From HTCC5015 sp051747425 (GTDB lineage: Bacteria > Pseudomonadota > Gammaproteobacteria > HTCC5015), in contig JBNJGD010000022.1 of assembly GCA_051747425.1 (NCBI GenBank), forward strand, positions 1 through 28,747: 28,747 bases of DNA, read 5' to 3'. The notes under the pieces are model-generated. The model ran no database searches and was not told the origin of the DNA. It worked only from the letters and a program-made list of their open reading frames with translations. Position 1 is the first letter of the stretch. Every line of letters begins with the position of its first letter. This document shows, piece by piece, positions 6,627 to 14,964 of this stretch. The position numbers were made by a program, and so were the translations under genes.

Positions 6627-8292
6627 TTTGCGTGTTTTCCTTTTGATTTCTCTCGCTCTGGTCGGAGCCATGATTTACGGCCAGTGGCAGGAGGATTACT
6701 CCGGGGACAATCGCCCCGAGGTCAGCCAGGCCGAGCGCGGCACTCGTGAAGATGCAGACCCACAGGCTCCCGCGGATGACCTTCCCGGCCGGCCGCCCCG
6801 GACCAATTCAACGGACACTCAGTCTGTTGCCCCGGACGAGGCAGAAAAGCCCGAAGGCTCCAATAGCCAGACCGTACGGGTGAAAACCGATGTTCTGGAT
6901 ATTGAAATCGCAACCCGCGGCGGCAGTCTGGTTCGCTCCAACCTGGTCGAATACACCGAGAGTCTGAAGAGCGACCGAACCATTCAACTGCAAAGCGACC
7001 GCGCCGATCGCTTTTTTGTCATTCAGTCGGGCTTGCTCTCGGGCGATGATCAACCGGCGCCGGATCACCACGCCGAATTCAGCGCAGAGCAGACCGAGTA
7101 TCGGCTGACGGGAGACAGTGTCACGGTGCCCCTGGTCTGGGAAAGTGACAATCTGCGCGTTACCAAACGCTATACCTTCTATAAAAACCGCTACCTCTTT
7201 GACCTGAGTTACCAGATCGAAAATCTGGGTGACGGTGAGTGGAGTGGCCACCAGTATCGACAGCTTCAACGCGCTGAATACGATGAAAATGGCTCCCCGT
7301 TTCTAGTGACCTACACCGGTGGCGTCATCTACAACCAGGAAGACAAATACCAAAAGGTCGATTACGACGACATGGTGGAATCGCCGGTCAACCAGCAGTT
7401 TGATCAGGGCTGGGCGGCCATGATTCAGCACTACTTCCTCACCGCGCTGGTGCCAAAGAAAGATGAGGTGAACCACTATTACAGCCGTGGTGTCGACAGT
7501 CCCATGGGTGAGCGCTATGTCCTGGGGCTGACCTCTTCGGCCATTCGCGTGCCCGCCGGTGAAACCGTCACCCGAAGTACGGATGTTTTTGTCGGACCGA
7601 AGCTCCAGGATCGCATGGAAGGCGTGGCCGAGGGGCTCGAATTGACCGTCGATTACGGTTATCTGACCGTCATTTCCAAGCCCCTATTCACTGTGCTCGA
7701 CTGGCTTCACGGTTGGGTGGGCAACTGGGGTTGGGCGATTATTCTCCTGACGGCGCTGATCAAACTGGTGTTCTTCCCGCTGTCCCAGGCCAGCTATCGC
7801 TCCATGGCGAAAATGCGCCAGGTGGCGCCCAAGCTGCAGCAGATTCGCGAGCGTTACGCCGACGATCGCCAGCGCCTGTCCCAGGAGATGATGAATCTCT
7901 ACAAGACGGAGAAGATCAACCCCGTGGGCAGTTGCCTGCCCATGCTGATACAAATCCCGGTGTTTATTGCCCTTTACTGGGCCTTGCTGGAATCGGTAGA
8001 GCTGCGCCAGGCGCCCTTTATCTTGTGGATAAACGACCTGTCGACCAAGGATCCCTTCTATGTTCTGCCGCTGATCATGGGCCTGACCATGTACCTCCAG
8101 CAGAAATTGAACCCGACTCCGCCCGACCCGGTGCAGGCCAAGGTATTCATGATGATGCCGGTGGTTTTCACCGCTTTCTTCGCCTTCTTCCCGTCGGGTC
8201 TGGTGCTTTACTGGGTAACCAACAACACCTTGTCGATCATTCAGCAGTGGTGGATTACCCGGCAGCTGGAAGCGGAAAAAGGCAAGGGCTAG
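6619..8292 (+). CDS. yidC: Membrane protein insertase YidC
   Basis: YidC inserts inner-membrane proteins, alone or with SecYEG; subunit c of the ATP synthase encoded downstream is a classic substrate. I choose the GTG at 6619 (557 residues, E. coli 548) because it gives the family start xDNLRVFLLISLALVGAM, has AAAGG eight bases upstream and overlaps the yidD stop; a longer frame from 6553 only reads through yidD. There is one N-terminal membrane helix, a large periplasmic beta domain rich in D/E (to about residue 340), then the five-helix core beginning LFTVLDWLHGWVGNWGWAIILLT and including INPVGSCLPMLIQIPVFIALY and FPSGLVLYWVTNN. The cytoplasmic tail is short and ends EAEKGKG. Confidence 0.97.
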   Translation: MDNLRVFLLISLALVGAMIYGQWQEDYSGDNRPEVSQAERGTREDADPQAPADDLPGRPPRTNSTDTQSVAPDEAEKPEGSNSQTVRVKTDVLDIEIATRGGSLVRSNLVEYTESLKSDRTIQLQSDRADRFFVIQSGLLSGDDQPAPDHHAEFSAEQTEYRLTGDSVTVPLVWESDNLRVTKRYTFYKNRYLFDLSYQIENLGDGEWSGHQYRQLQRAEYDENGSPFLVTYTGGVIYNQEDKYQKVDYDDMVESPVNQQFDQGWAAMIQHYFLTALVPKKDEVNHYYSRGVDSPMGERYVLGLTSSAIRVPAGETVTRSTDVFVGPKLQDRMEGVAEGLELTVDYGYLTVISKPLFTVLDWLHGWVGNWGWAIILLTALIKLVFFPLSQASYRSMAKMRQVAPKLQQIRERYADDRQRLSQEMMNLYKTEKINPVGSCLPMLIQIPVFIALYWALLESVELRQAPFILWINDLSTKDPFYVLPLIMGLTMYLQQKLNPTPPDPVQAKVFMMMPVVFTAFFAFFPSGLVLYWVTNNTLSIIQQWWITRQLEAEKGKG

Positions 8293-8311
8293 GCTTCCGG
8301 GCGCAGCGGAT

Positions 8312-9664
8312 ATGGAATTGACCTCGCGCGACACCATTGCCGCCATTGCCACTGCTCCGGGCAAAGGCGGCGTTGGTATCGTCCGCTTGTCCGGGCCCGA
8401 GGCCGCCAATATTGGCGGCAAGCTCTGTCGTTGCACTCAAATCCGGCCCCGCTACGCCCACTACACCGATTTTGTCGATGAAGCGGGCGAAGTGCTGGAT
8501 GCCGGCATCGCCCTGTATTTTGCCGCCCCCCATTCCTACACCGGTGAGGATGTCTTTGAGTTGCAGGCTCACGGTGGCCCGGTGGTTCTGAATTTACTTC
8601 TCAAGGCGGCGATGGACCACGGTGCACGGTTGGCCAACCCCGGTGAATTTACCGAGCGAGCCTTTCTCAATGACAAGCTGGATCTGGCCCAGGCCGAGGC
8701 GGTGGCTGACCTGATCGAGAGCACTACGGAAGAGTCCGCCCGCGCCGCGACCCGATCACTCCAGGGGCGCTTTTCCGAAACGATCTTCGCCCTGCTCGAG
8801 TCGCTGATTCAGATACGCATGTATATTGAGGCCGCGCTCGACTTCCCCGAGGAGGAAATCGACTTCCTCTCCGATCAGCAGCTGACGCGGCGGATGCAAA
8901 AATTGCAAAAAGACATGGCGGCGGTGCGCCAGTCGGTTCGACTCGGCCGGCTGCTGCGCGAGGGCATGAATGTGGTGATTCTGGGCCGCCCCAACGCCGG
9001 AAAATCGAGTCTTCTCAATGCCTTGTCGGGTAATGAGGCGGCAATTGTCACCGATATTGCCGGTACCACAAGGGACATACTGCAGCAGCAGATTCACCTG
9101 GACGGACTGCCTCTCAATGTGGTCGATACAGCGGGCGTTCGCGAGACCGAGGATGTGGTGGAGGTGGAGGGGGTAAAACGCGCCTGGTCGGCGGTAGACG
9201 ATGCCGACCGCGTTTTGCTTTTGATCGATGCACAATGGGGATTTGACGAGGAGGACGCCAGGATCGCCCGCGATCTCGACAAGCGCGGTGTGGACTACGA
9301 TGTGGTGTGGAACAAGATGGATTTGGCTCGGGAAACACCGATCGAATTCCCGGAGCACCACAACCTGTACCTCAGTGCGGTGCGCGGAGACGGCGTGAAC
9401 GATCTGGCAGAGCATCTTCGCCAGTGCATGGGCTTTGAGCGTGACACGGAGAGCCTTTTCACCGCACGGCAGCGCCATGTCGACGCCCTGGACAGTGCCC
9501 ATCAGTCGATTGAAGCCGCGGCCGGACAGCTGGAGGCCGGTGCCGGAGAACTCGCCGCCGACGAATTGCGTGTGGCCCAGGAGGAATTGTCCCGAATCAC
9601 CGGAGAATTTAGTGCAGACGACCTGTTGGGCGAGATTTTTTCCCGCTTTTGTATCGGGAAATAG
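8312..9664 (+). CDS. mnmE: tRNA-modification GTPase MnmE (TrmE)
   Basis: MnmE acts with MnmG to install the aminomethyl-type modification at wobble uridine 34 of certain tRNAs. The 450-residue product (E. coli 454) begins MELTSRDTIAAIATAPGKGGVGIVRLSG, the folate-binding domain. The G domain follows with G1 GRPNAGKSS (about residues 225-233), TDIAGTTRD, DTAGV and NKMD. The C-terminus is FCIGK, the invariant CxGK motif whose cysteine is required for modification. It is 19 bp after yidC. Its usual partner mnmG is not adjacent: two binding-protein genes intervene. Confidence 0.98.
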   Translation: MELTSRDTIAAIATAPGKGGVGIVRLSGPEAANIGGKLCRCTQIRPRYAHYTDFVDEAGEVLDAGIALYFAAPHSYTGEDVFELQAHGGPVVLNLLLKAAMDHGARLANPGEFTERAFLNDKLDLAQAEAVADLIESTTEESARAATRSLQGRFSETIFALLESLIQIRMYIEAALDFPEEEIDFLSDQQLTRRMQKLQKDMAAVRQSVRLGRLLREGMNVVILGRPNAGKSSLLNALSGNEAAIVTDIAGTTRDILQQQIHLDGLPLNVVDTAGVRETEDVVEVEGVKRAWSAVDDADRVLLLIDAQWGFDEEDARIARDLDKRGVDYDVVWNKMDLARETPIEFPEHHNLYLSAVRGDGVNDLAEHLRQCMGFERDTESLFTARQRHVDALDSAHQSIEAAAGQLEAGAGELAADELRVAQEELSRITGEFSADDLLGEIFSRFCIGK

Positions 9665-9814
9665 ACCGTTGGTAGGTTTGCCAGCCGTCAATTGACAAAA
9701 TGAATGGCGAAGCCATACCGAACTCTGCTATGTATTAAGGATCGGAATAAATTAAAGACCACTGGGCCCGACTCGGCCACGATATATATAAAGACAAGAA
9801 ACAGGGGGGATTCA

Positions 9815-10645
9815 ATGAAGTACGCCACTAAATTTGTGCTGCTTTTGGCGGTTCTGATGCTCGCCATGCCCCTGCAAGCGCAATTGTTGCTGACTGCGGC
9901 ACCGCTGTTTGATCGCCAGGCTTCCGAGGATCTCTACCAGCCCTTTGCCAACGCCCTGGGCGAAGTCGTCGATCAAGAGGTGATCTACGAGCACCCCGAT
10001 GACTGGCTGCAATACGCCAAACTGATGCGCACCGGGCGCTACGACCTGATTTTTGATCAGGCTCATTTTGCCGCCTGGCGCATGTTGCCGCAAAACCTGT
10101 TTCACGAGGCGGTAGCCAGGTTGCCGGGGGAAAACCGTTATGTGGTGGTAGCTCCGAGTGACAGCCCGGCGCTGGGACTGGCCGATTTGTTGAGTCGGCA
10201 AATCTGTGCCCAGCCCTCGCCGAGCCTTTCAACCATGGTCGTGTTATCCCAATTCACAAACCCCGTTCGCCAGCCTGTTATGGTTGAGTCACAGGGGCGT
10301 TTTGCCGATGTCTTTGAAAAATTCAAAGGCGGTGAGTGCGATGCGGCGGTGCTGTCGCAATATTTTTACGAAAGCGAAGTGGTAAATAGTAACGATCAGC
10401 AGGAGATCAAATTGTTGTGGACCAGCAATCCGATACCCAATCTGGTACTGACCATTACCAAAAAACATCCGGCCTCGCTGAGGCAAGAGCTGGAAAAGGC
10501 GCTGACCGATGAAATGAGTCCCAAAGGTTCGGACGAGATTTTCACCACCTTTGCGCCGCAAGAGGAAAAACGCTACATACCTGTAAAAACGGGCGAACTG
10601 GAGTCTTTGGAAAACATGCTTCAGGGTGTACTTTGGGGGTGGTAG
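9815..10645 (+). CDS. PhnD-like periplasmic substrate-binding protein (paralogue 1)
   Basis: A 276-residue protein beginning with a typical signal peptide (MKYATKFVLLLAVLMLAMPLQA, probable cleavage after QA). I start at 9815 because GGGGGG at 9804-9809 is a good Shine-Dalgarno and an upstream in-frame ATG (9704) would bury the signal peptide. The fold resembles the phosphate/phosphonate-type (PhnD-like) ABC binding proteins: ALGEVVDQEV, then DDWLQYAKLMRTGRYDLIF, DQAHFAAWRM, and an interdomain segment with FTNPVRQP. There are exactly two mature cysteines, C131 and C175, at positions equivalent to those in the next gene, suggesting a disulfide. It ends LWGW. No ABC permease or ATPase is nearby, so a transport role is unproven; the ligand is unknown. 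Confidence 0.75.
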   Translation: MKYATKFVLLLAVLMLAMPLQAQLLLTAAPLFDRQASEDLYQPFANALGEVVDQEVIYEHPDDWLQYAKLMRTGRYDLIFDQAHFAAWRMLPQNLFHEAVARLPGENRYVVVAPSDSPALGLADLLSRQICAQPSPSLSTMVVLSQFTNPVRQPVMVESQGRFADVFEKFKGGECDAAVLSQYFYESEVVNSNDQQEIKLLWTSNPIPNLVLTITKKHPASLRQELEKALTDEMSPKGSDEIFTTFAPQEEKRYIPVKTGELESLENMLQGVLWGW

Positions 10646-10676
10646 CCTCACTTGATAATAGCAAGGGCCAATAGAA

Positions 10677-11465
10677 ATGAAAAAAACGATATTACTGACA
10701 GCCATGTTGACCGTGTCGCTTAATGCCAAAGCGCTCATTGTCATGTCCATTTCACCAGGCCTGGATGAAGCAGAATACCGGGCTCTCTACCAACCCGTCG
10801 CCGATGAGTTGACGGAGATACTGGACGAAGAGGTGCGACTGGATTACTCCGGGGACTGGCTCACCTTCAGCAAGCGAATGCGCCAGGGCGATTTCGATTT
10901 GGTGATTGATGGTCCCCACTTTATTGCCTGGCGTGTCCAGGCCATCAACCTCGGCCACAAGGGCCTGGCGCAATTAACCGGTACGGAGAGCTACTCGCTG
11001 GTGACGGCCCGGGATTCAAAGAGGAGCCGCCTGGAAGATTTCAACAATGTGGAGATTTGCAGTCGCAACTCTCCTGCCATTGGCACCGTGTATTTTCTCA
11101 GTCAATTTAACAACCCCGTGTTGCAGCCGCGAATTATTCAAAGGGAAAGTGGTGAAGAGGCACTCGAAGCCATGGTCGATGGGCTTTGTGAAGCGGCCAT
11201 CATTCGTACCGACCGGGTTTCCCAGAGTCAGGGCTTCCGCATCGTCGACCAATCACCGGATTTTCCCAAACCGGGAATCACCGTCCGCAGTAATTTGCCA
11301 CCTTATGTGCAAAACCTGATTCAGGAGTACTTTGTCGGCAATGAAGAAGTGGCGGAGAAATTGAGCCGAAATTGGGAGTTTGATGACGATGCGACGATTG
11401 AGCCCTTTGAGCCCGCCCGTTACGACCCCGTTGATTTGCTGACAGCCAAGGTTTGGGGCTGGTAG
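10677..11465 (+). CDS. PhnD-like periplasmic substrate-binding protein (paralogue 2)
   Basis: A 262-residue protein with a signal peptide (MKKTILLTAMLTVSLNAKA, probable cleavage after AKA). It is a diverged copy of the preceding gene, 31 bp away: LYQPVADELTEILDEEV, GDWLTFSKRMRQGDFDLVI, DGPHFIAWRV and FLSQFNNPVLQP all align with paralogue 1. The only two mature cysteines, C128 (VEICSR) and C171 (GLCEAA), match C131 and C175 there. The C-terminus AKVWGW repeats the WGW tail. The pair probably arose by tandem duplication and is probably co-transcribed. Function as solute receptor or as a sensor of an envelope system is inference; no transport or kinase partner is visible. Confidence 0.75.
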   Translation: MKKTILLTAMLTVSLNAKALIVMSISPGLDEAEYRALYQPVADELTEILDEEVRLDYSGDWLTFSKRMRQGDFDLVIDGPHFIAWRVQAINLGHKGLAQLTGTESYSLVTARDSKRSRLEDFNNVEICSRNSPAIGTVYFLSQFNNPVLQPRIIQRESGEEALEAMVDGLCEAAIIRTDRVSQSQGFRIVDQSPDFPKPGITVRSNLPPYVQNLIQEYFVGNEEVAEKLSRNWEFDDDATIEPFEPARYDPVDLLTAKVWGW

Positions 11466-11498
11466 TGGAGCAAATGCTCTAAACGAGCACTGAACGCA

Positions 11499-11528
11499 TT
11501 GCCCGCGGGGGCGACCAGGATCTAAAAT
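11499..11528 (+). promoter_or_regulatory. Possible mnmG promoter
   Basis: TTGCCC (11499-11504), an 18-bp spacer and TAAAAT (11523-11528, five of six matches to TATAAT) would start transcription near 11535, leaving a leader of about 24 bases before mnmG. The -10 overlaps the inverted repeat at 11524-11549. Confidence 0.45.
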
Positions 11529-11549
11529 GCCCGGTTACCCGAGCATTTT
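11524..11549. terminator. Terminator-like inverted repeat just upstream of mnmG
   Basis: AAAATGC (11524-11530) pairs with GCATTTT (11543-11549), and CGG pairs with CCG inside, around TTAC, with one C/A mismatch. The A-rich left and T-rich right arms resemble a bidirectional terminator for the binding-protein pair. It ends only nine bases before the mnmG start, so it could instead be an operator or a translation-control hairpin. Confidence 0.45.
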
Positions 11550-11558
11550 GAGATTTCC

Positions 11559-13445
11559 ATGGACTATCCCGACCGATTCGATGTCATTGTGATTGGCGGC
11601 GGCCACGCCGGCACCGAGGCCGCCCTGGCCGCGGCGCGGAGCGGTGGGCGTGTGTTGCTGTTGACCCACAATATCGAAACTCTGGGTCAGATGAGTTGCA
11701 ATCCGGCCATCGGCGGCATCGGCAAGGGCCACCTGGTCAAGGAAATTGACGCCCTCGGTGGCGCCATGGGACTGGCCGCCGATCGCGGCGGCATCCAGTT
11801 CCGCACCCTCAATTCCAGGAAGGGGCCGGCGGTGCGCGCCACCCGCGCCCAGGCCGACCGCGTACTCTACAAGGCGGCCATACGCCAGATTCTGGAACAC
11901 CAGGAAAATTTGTACCTCTTTCAGCAGGCGGCCGACGATCTGATTGTCGAGGGCGGTCGCGTGGCGGGCGTCAAAACCCAGAGCGGTCTCTGTTTCCGCA
12001 GCGAGACGGTCGTGCTCACAGTGGGTACTTTTCTCGGCGGTCGCATTCACATTGGTTTGCAGCAGAGTGAGGGGGGGCGCGCCGGCGACCCGCCGTCCAA
12101 TGCCCTGGCGCAGCGGCTGCGTGCCCTGCCCTTCCGCGTGGGCCGGCTGAAAACCGGAACCCCCCCGCGACTGGATGCCCGCTCGGTAGACTTCTCCCGG
12201 CTGGAAACTCAAGCCGGGGACGATCCGGTGCCGGTGTTTTCCTTCATGGGCAAGCCGGAGGATCACCCCGAGCAGGTGCCCTGCCACATTACCTATACCA
12301 ACGAGCGCACCCACGAGATTATTCAAGAGGGCCTGGCTGAATCGCCCATGTACAGTGGTGTCATCGAGGGGGTCGGTCCGCGCTATTGCCCGTCTATCGA
12401 AGATAAAATCATGCGTTTTGCCGACAAGGACCGGCACCAGATTTTTATCGAGCCCGAGGGGCTCAATACCCACGAACTCTATCCCAACGGGATATCCACC
12501 AGCCTGGCCTTCGAAACCCAGCTGGCACTGGTGCGATCCATCGACGGTTTTGAGAACGCGCATATCACGCGGCCTGGTTACGCCATTGAATACGACTACT
12601 TTGACCCAAGGGATTTGCGCAACAGTCTCGAGACCCGCTTTATCGATAACCTGTACTTTGCCGGCCAGATCAACGGCACTACCGGTTACGAAGAGGCGGC
12701 GGCCCAGGGGTTGGTGGCCGGTATCAACGCCAGCCGCCGCTCGCGGGATGAATCGCCCCTGCAAATTGGTCGCGATCAGGGCTATATCGGTGTCCTCATC
12801 GATGACCTGATTACCCGTGGCACCAAGGAGCCCTATCGCATGTTCACTTCGCGTGCGGAACACCGCCTGCTGCTGCGCGAGGACAACGCCGACCTGCGCC
12901 TGACCGAGCTCGGCCGGCAGATGGGGTTGGTGGGCGACGATCGCTGGCGCGCCTTCTGTGACAAGCGCGAGGCCGTGGAGCGGGAAAAGTCTCGCCTCGA
13001 GTCGACCTGGGTGCAACCCGGTTCGCCGGCGGGCAAGCAGTTTGCGGAGCGCGGTGGCAAGACCATGAGCAAGGAGGCCACGGCGGCCGATCTGCTCAAG
13101 CGCCCCGAAATGGACTACCAACAGCTCGTTGCCCTGGAAGGTGTAGGCCCGGGGGAAAGCGACCGGGCGGTGGCGGAACAGGTGGAAACCCAGATCAAAT
13201 ACGCCGGCTATCTGGCGCGGGCCGAGGCGGATATCGCCCGCAATCGCGCCCAGGAGAACACGCCCCTGCACGATGACATCGATTATGAGGCCATTCGAGG
13301 GCTATCCAAAGAGGTGGCCATCAAGCTGGCTGAGCACCGCCCGCAAACCCTGGGTCAGGCGGGACGCATTCCGGGAGTGACCCCGGCGGCGATTTCCCTG
13401 CTCAGGGTTCACCTCAAGCGTCGCTCGCTGCCGCGCAGTGCCTGA
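11559..13445 (+). CDS. mnmG: tRNA uridine-5-carboxymethylaminomethyl modification enzyme MnmG (GidA)
   Basis: MnmG is the FAD-dependent partner of MnmE in wobble-uridine modification. The 628-residue product (E. coli 629) begins MDYPDRFDVIVIGGGHAGTE, with the FAD-binding GGGHAG at residues 13-18, then MSCNPAIGGIGKGHLVKE (45-62), the conserved block ITRPGYAIEYDY and INGTTGYEEAAAQGLVAG. The C-terminal helical MnmE-binding domain ends LRVHLKRRSLPRSA. The stop overlaps the rsmG start by 8 bp. A possible promoter and a hairpin lie directly upstream, so it may be uncoupled from the binding-protein genes. Confidence 0.98.
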   Translation: MDYPDRFDVIVIGGGHAGTEAALAAARSGGRVLLLTHNIETLGQMSCNPAIGGIGKGHLVKEIDALGGAMGLAADRGGIQFRTLNSRKGPAVRATRAQADRVLYKAAIRQILEHQENLYLFQQAADDLIVEGGRVAGVKTQSGLCFRSETVVLTVGTFLGGRIHIGLQQSEGGRAGDPPSNALAQRLRALPFRVGRLKTGTPPRLDARSVDFSRLETQAGDDPVPVFSFMGKPEDHPEQVPCHITYTNERTHEIIQEGLAESPMYSGVIEGVGPRYCPSIEDKIMRFADKDRHQIFIEPEGLNTHELYPNGISTSLAFETQLALVRSIDGFENAHITRPGYAIEYDYFDPRDLRNSLETRFIDNLYFAGQINGTTGYEEAAAQGLVAGINASRRSRDESPLQIGRDQGYIGVLIDDLITRGTKEPYRMFTSRAEHRLLLREDNADLRLTELGRQMGLVGDDRWRAFCDKREAVEREKSRLESTWVQPGSPAGKQFAERGGKTMSKEATAADLLKRPEMDYQQLVALEGVGPGESDRAVAEQVETQIKYAGYLARAEADIARNRAQENTPLHDDIDYEAIRGLSKEVAIKLAEHRPQTLGQAGRIPGVTPAAISLLRVHLKRRSLPRSA

Positions 13446-14130
13446 GCCATCAGTGTCACTTCAGCGACAGTTGAGCGATGGCCTGCGGGCACTGGAGCTG
13501 TGCGGCGGCGCGACGCCGTGGTGGCTGGATGAAGCCAAACAGACCGCCTGGTTGCAGTATCTGGCTCTCCTGGAGAAGTGGAACCGGGCCTACAATCTGA
13601 CGGCGGTGCGTCAAATGGACCGAATGGTGGCCCAGCACTTGCTCGACAGTCTGGCCATTGCTCCATACCTGGAGGGACCGCGCATTCTCGATGTGGGTAC
13701 AGGGGCCGGTCTTCCAGGCATTCCGCTGGCCATTGCCTTTCCCCGGTGGCAGTTCACCCTGGTGGACAGCAATGGCAAGAAGACCCGCTTTGTCGAGGCT
13801 GCGGTTCGCGAGCTGGGGCTGGCCAATGTCGAGGTCAGGCAGTGCCGCATTGAAGACCTGAACGCCGGGGCCGGCTTTGATACGATTACCAGCCGGGCGT
13901 TCAGTGAGTTGTCGACGATGTTTGATTTGTCCCGACATTTGCTCGCCCCGGGCGGTAGAATAGCCGCCATGAAGGGTCCCAGGGTCGAGCGCGAGCTGGC
14001 TGCCCTCGAGGGCCAAATTGAAGATGTGCAGCGTTTTGATATTCGCGTTCCCGGCGTCGAGGGGCAACGATTTCTGCTACGCTTCGCACCCGCCAACGAG
14101 GCCGGCCGAGAGGCTCAGGAAAGAGAGTAA
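13438..14130 (+). CDS. rsmG: 16S rRNA (guanine-527-N7)-methyltransferase RsmG (GidB)
   Basis: RsmG methylates N7 of G527 in 16S rRNA using S-adenosylmethionine. The 230-residue product carries the SAM-binding motif ILDVGTGAGLPGIP (residues 83-96), preceded by the substrate-region signature WNRAYNLTAVRQMDRMVAQHLLDSL, and later FDTITSRAFSEL and APGGRIAAMKG. The GTG at 13438 overlaps the mnmG stop by 8 bp; a second GTG at 13453 would shorten it by five residues and cannot be excluded because neither has a strong Shine-Dalgarno. It is followed by parA after 3 bp, so mnmG-rsmG-parA-parB is probably one transcription unit. Confidence 0.95.
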   Translation: MPEPSVSLQRQLSDGLRALELCGGATPWWLDEAKQTAWLQYLALLEKWNRAYNLTAVRQMDRMVAQHLLDSLAIAPYLEGPRILDVGTGAGLPGIPLAIAFPRWQFTLVDSNGKKTRFVEAAVRELGLANVEVRQCRIEDLNAGAGFDTITSRAFSELSTMFDLSRHLLAPGGRIAAMKGPRVERELAALEGQIEDVQRFDIRVPGVEGQRFLLRFAPANEAGREAQERE

Positions 14131-14133
14131 ACC

Positions 14134-14961
14134 ATGTCAGCGGTAAACAATTTTCACAAAGTGATCGCCACGGCCAACCAGAAGGGCGGTGTGGGTAAAA
14201 CCACGACGGCGGTTAACCTGGCCGCCTCGCTGGCGGCGACCAAGCGCCGCGTGCTGCTGGTTGATATGGATCCCCAGGGCAATGCCACCATGGCCTCGGG
14301 CGTCGACAAGCACAGCCTGGAAAATACGGCCTGTGAAGTACTGCTCAACGAGTGCGATATTCGCGATGCGATTGTGCCATCGGAAACCGCCGGCTTTGAT
14401 GTGCTCGGCGCCAATGGCGATTTGACCGCCGCCGAGGTCAGTCTGGTCAACGAGCTGGCCCGGGAACAGCGACTGAAAAACCAGCTCAAGAAAATCGAGG
14501 CCGACTACGAGTATGTCATCGTCGACTGCCCGCCTTCCCTCAATATGCTCACTCTCAACGCGCTGGTCGCAGCCTCGGGGATTATCATTCCCATGCAGTG
14601 CGAGTACTTCGCCCTGGAGGGCCTGACGGCATTGATGCAAACCATTGAGAATGTAGCGGAGACGGTCAACCCGGGACTGGAGATCGAGGGCGTACTGAGA
14701 ACCATGTACGACCCGCGCAATAACCTGGCCGTAGATGTCTCCAACGAGTTGACCAACTATTTTGGCGACAAGCTCTACCGAACCATTATTCCGCGCAATG
14801 TTCGACTGGCCGAAGCACCTTCCCACGGCCTGCCGGCACTGCAGTACGACAAGACCTCCCGCGGCGCCCTGGCCTATCTGGCTCTGGCGGGAGAAATTCT
14901 GCGCAAGGACGCCCAGTCGCGCCAGCGCAGCAACGACAAACAGGAAGCACTGAGCTTGTAA
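14134..14961 (+). CDS. parA: Chromosome-partitioning ATPase ParA (Soj type)
   Basis: ParA is a nucleoid-binding ATPase whose gradient moves ParB-parS complexes apart after replication. The 275-residue protein has the deviant Walker A motif KGGVGKTT (residues 17-24), VLLVDMDPQGNAT (Walker A') and YVIVDCPPSLNMLTLNAL (Walker B). It lacks the N-terminal helix-turn-helix domain of plasmid-type Ia ParA proteins, so it is the chromosomal class. It lies 3 bp after rsmG and 3 bp before parB. Its cognate sites are presumably the two parS palindromes inside recF. Confidence 0.97.
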   Translation: MSAVNNFHKVIATANQKGGVGKTTTAVNLAASLAATKRRVLLVDMDPQGNATMASGVDKHSLENTACEVLLNECDIRDAIVPSETAGFDVLGANGDLTAAEVSLVNELAREQRLKNQLKKIEADYEYVIVDCPPSLNMLTLNALVAASGIIIPMQCEYFALEGLTALMQTIENVAETVNPGLEIEGVLRTMYDPRNNLAVDVSNELTNYFGDKLYRTIIPRNVRLAEAPSHGLPALQYDKTSRGALAYLALAGEILRKDAQSRQRSNDKQEALSL

Positions 14962-14964
14962 ATT

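Noticed and set aside
8024..8032. Exact DnaA-box sequence TGTGGATAA inside yidC
   Set aside because: It is single, isolated, and encodes conserved YidC residues (LWIND). It is likely coincidental, though titration of DnaA is not excluded.
9687..9697. GTCAATTGAC palindrome overlapping TTGACA after mnmE as a promoter/operator for the PhnD-like genes
   Set aside because: No acceptable -10 lies at 16-18 bp, and a 10-bp A+T-rich palindrome is not rare enough to claim an operator.
9704..9814. Upstream ATG giving 37 extra residues on PhnD-like paralogue 1
   Set aside because: The extra residues are polar and precede a normal signal peptide. The ATG at 9815 has a strong Shine-Dalgarno.
11535..13271. 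Minus-strand open frame of 578 codons opposite mnmG
   Set aside because: Antisense to mnmG, which has full-length family motifs. There is no domain in the antisense product.
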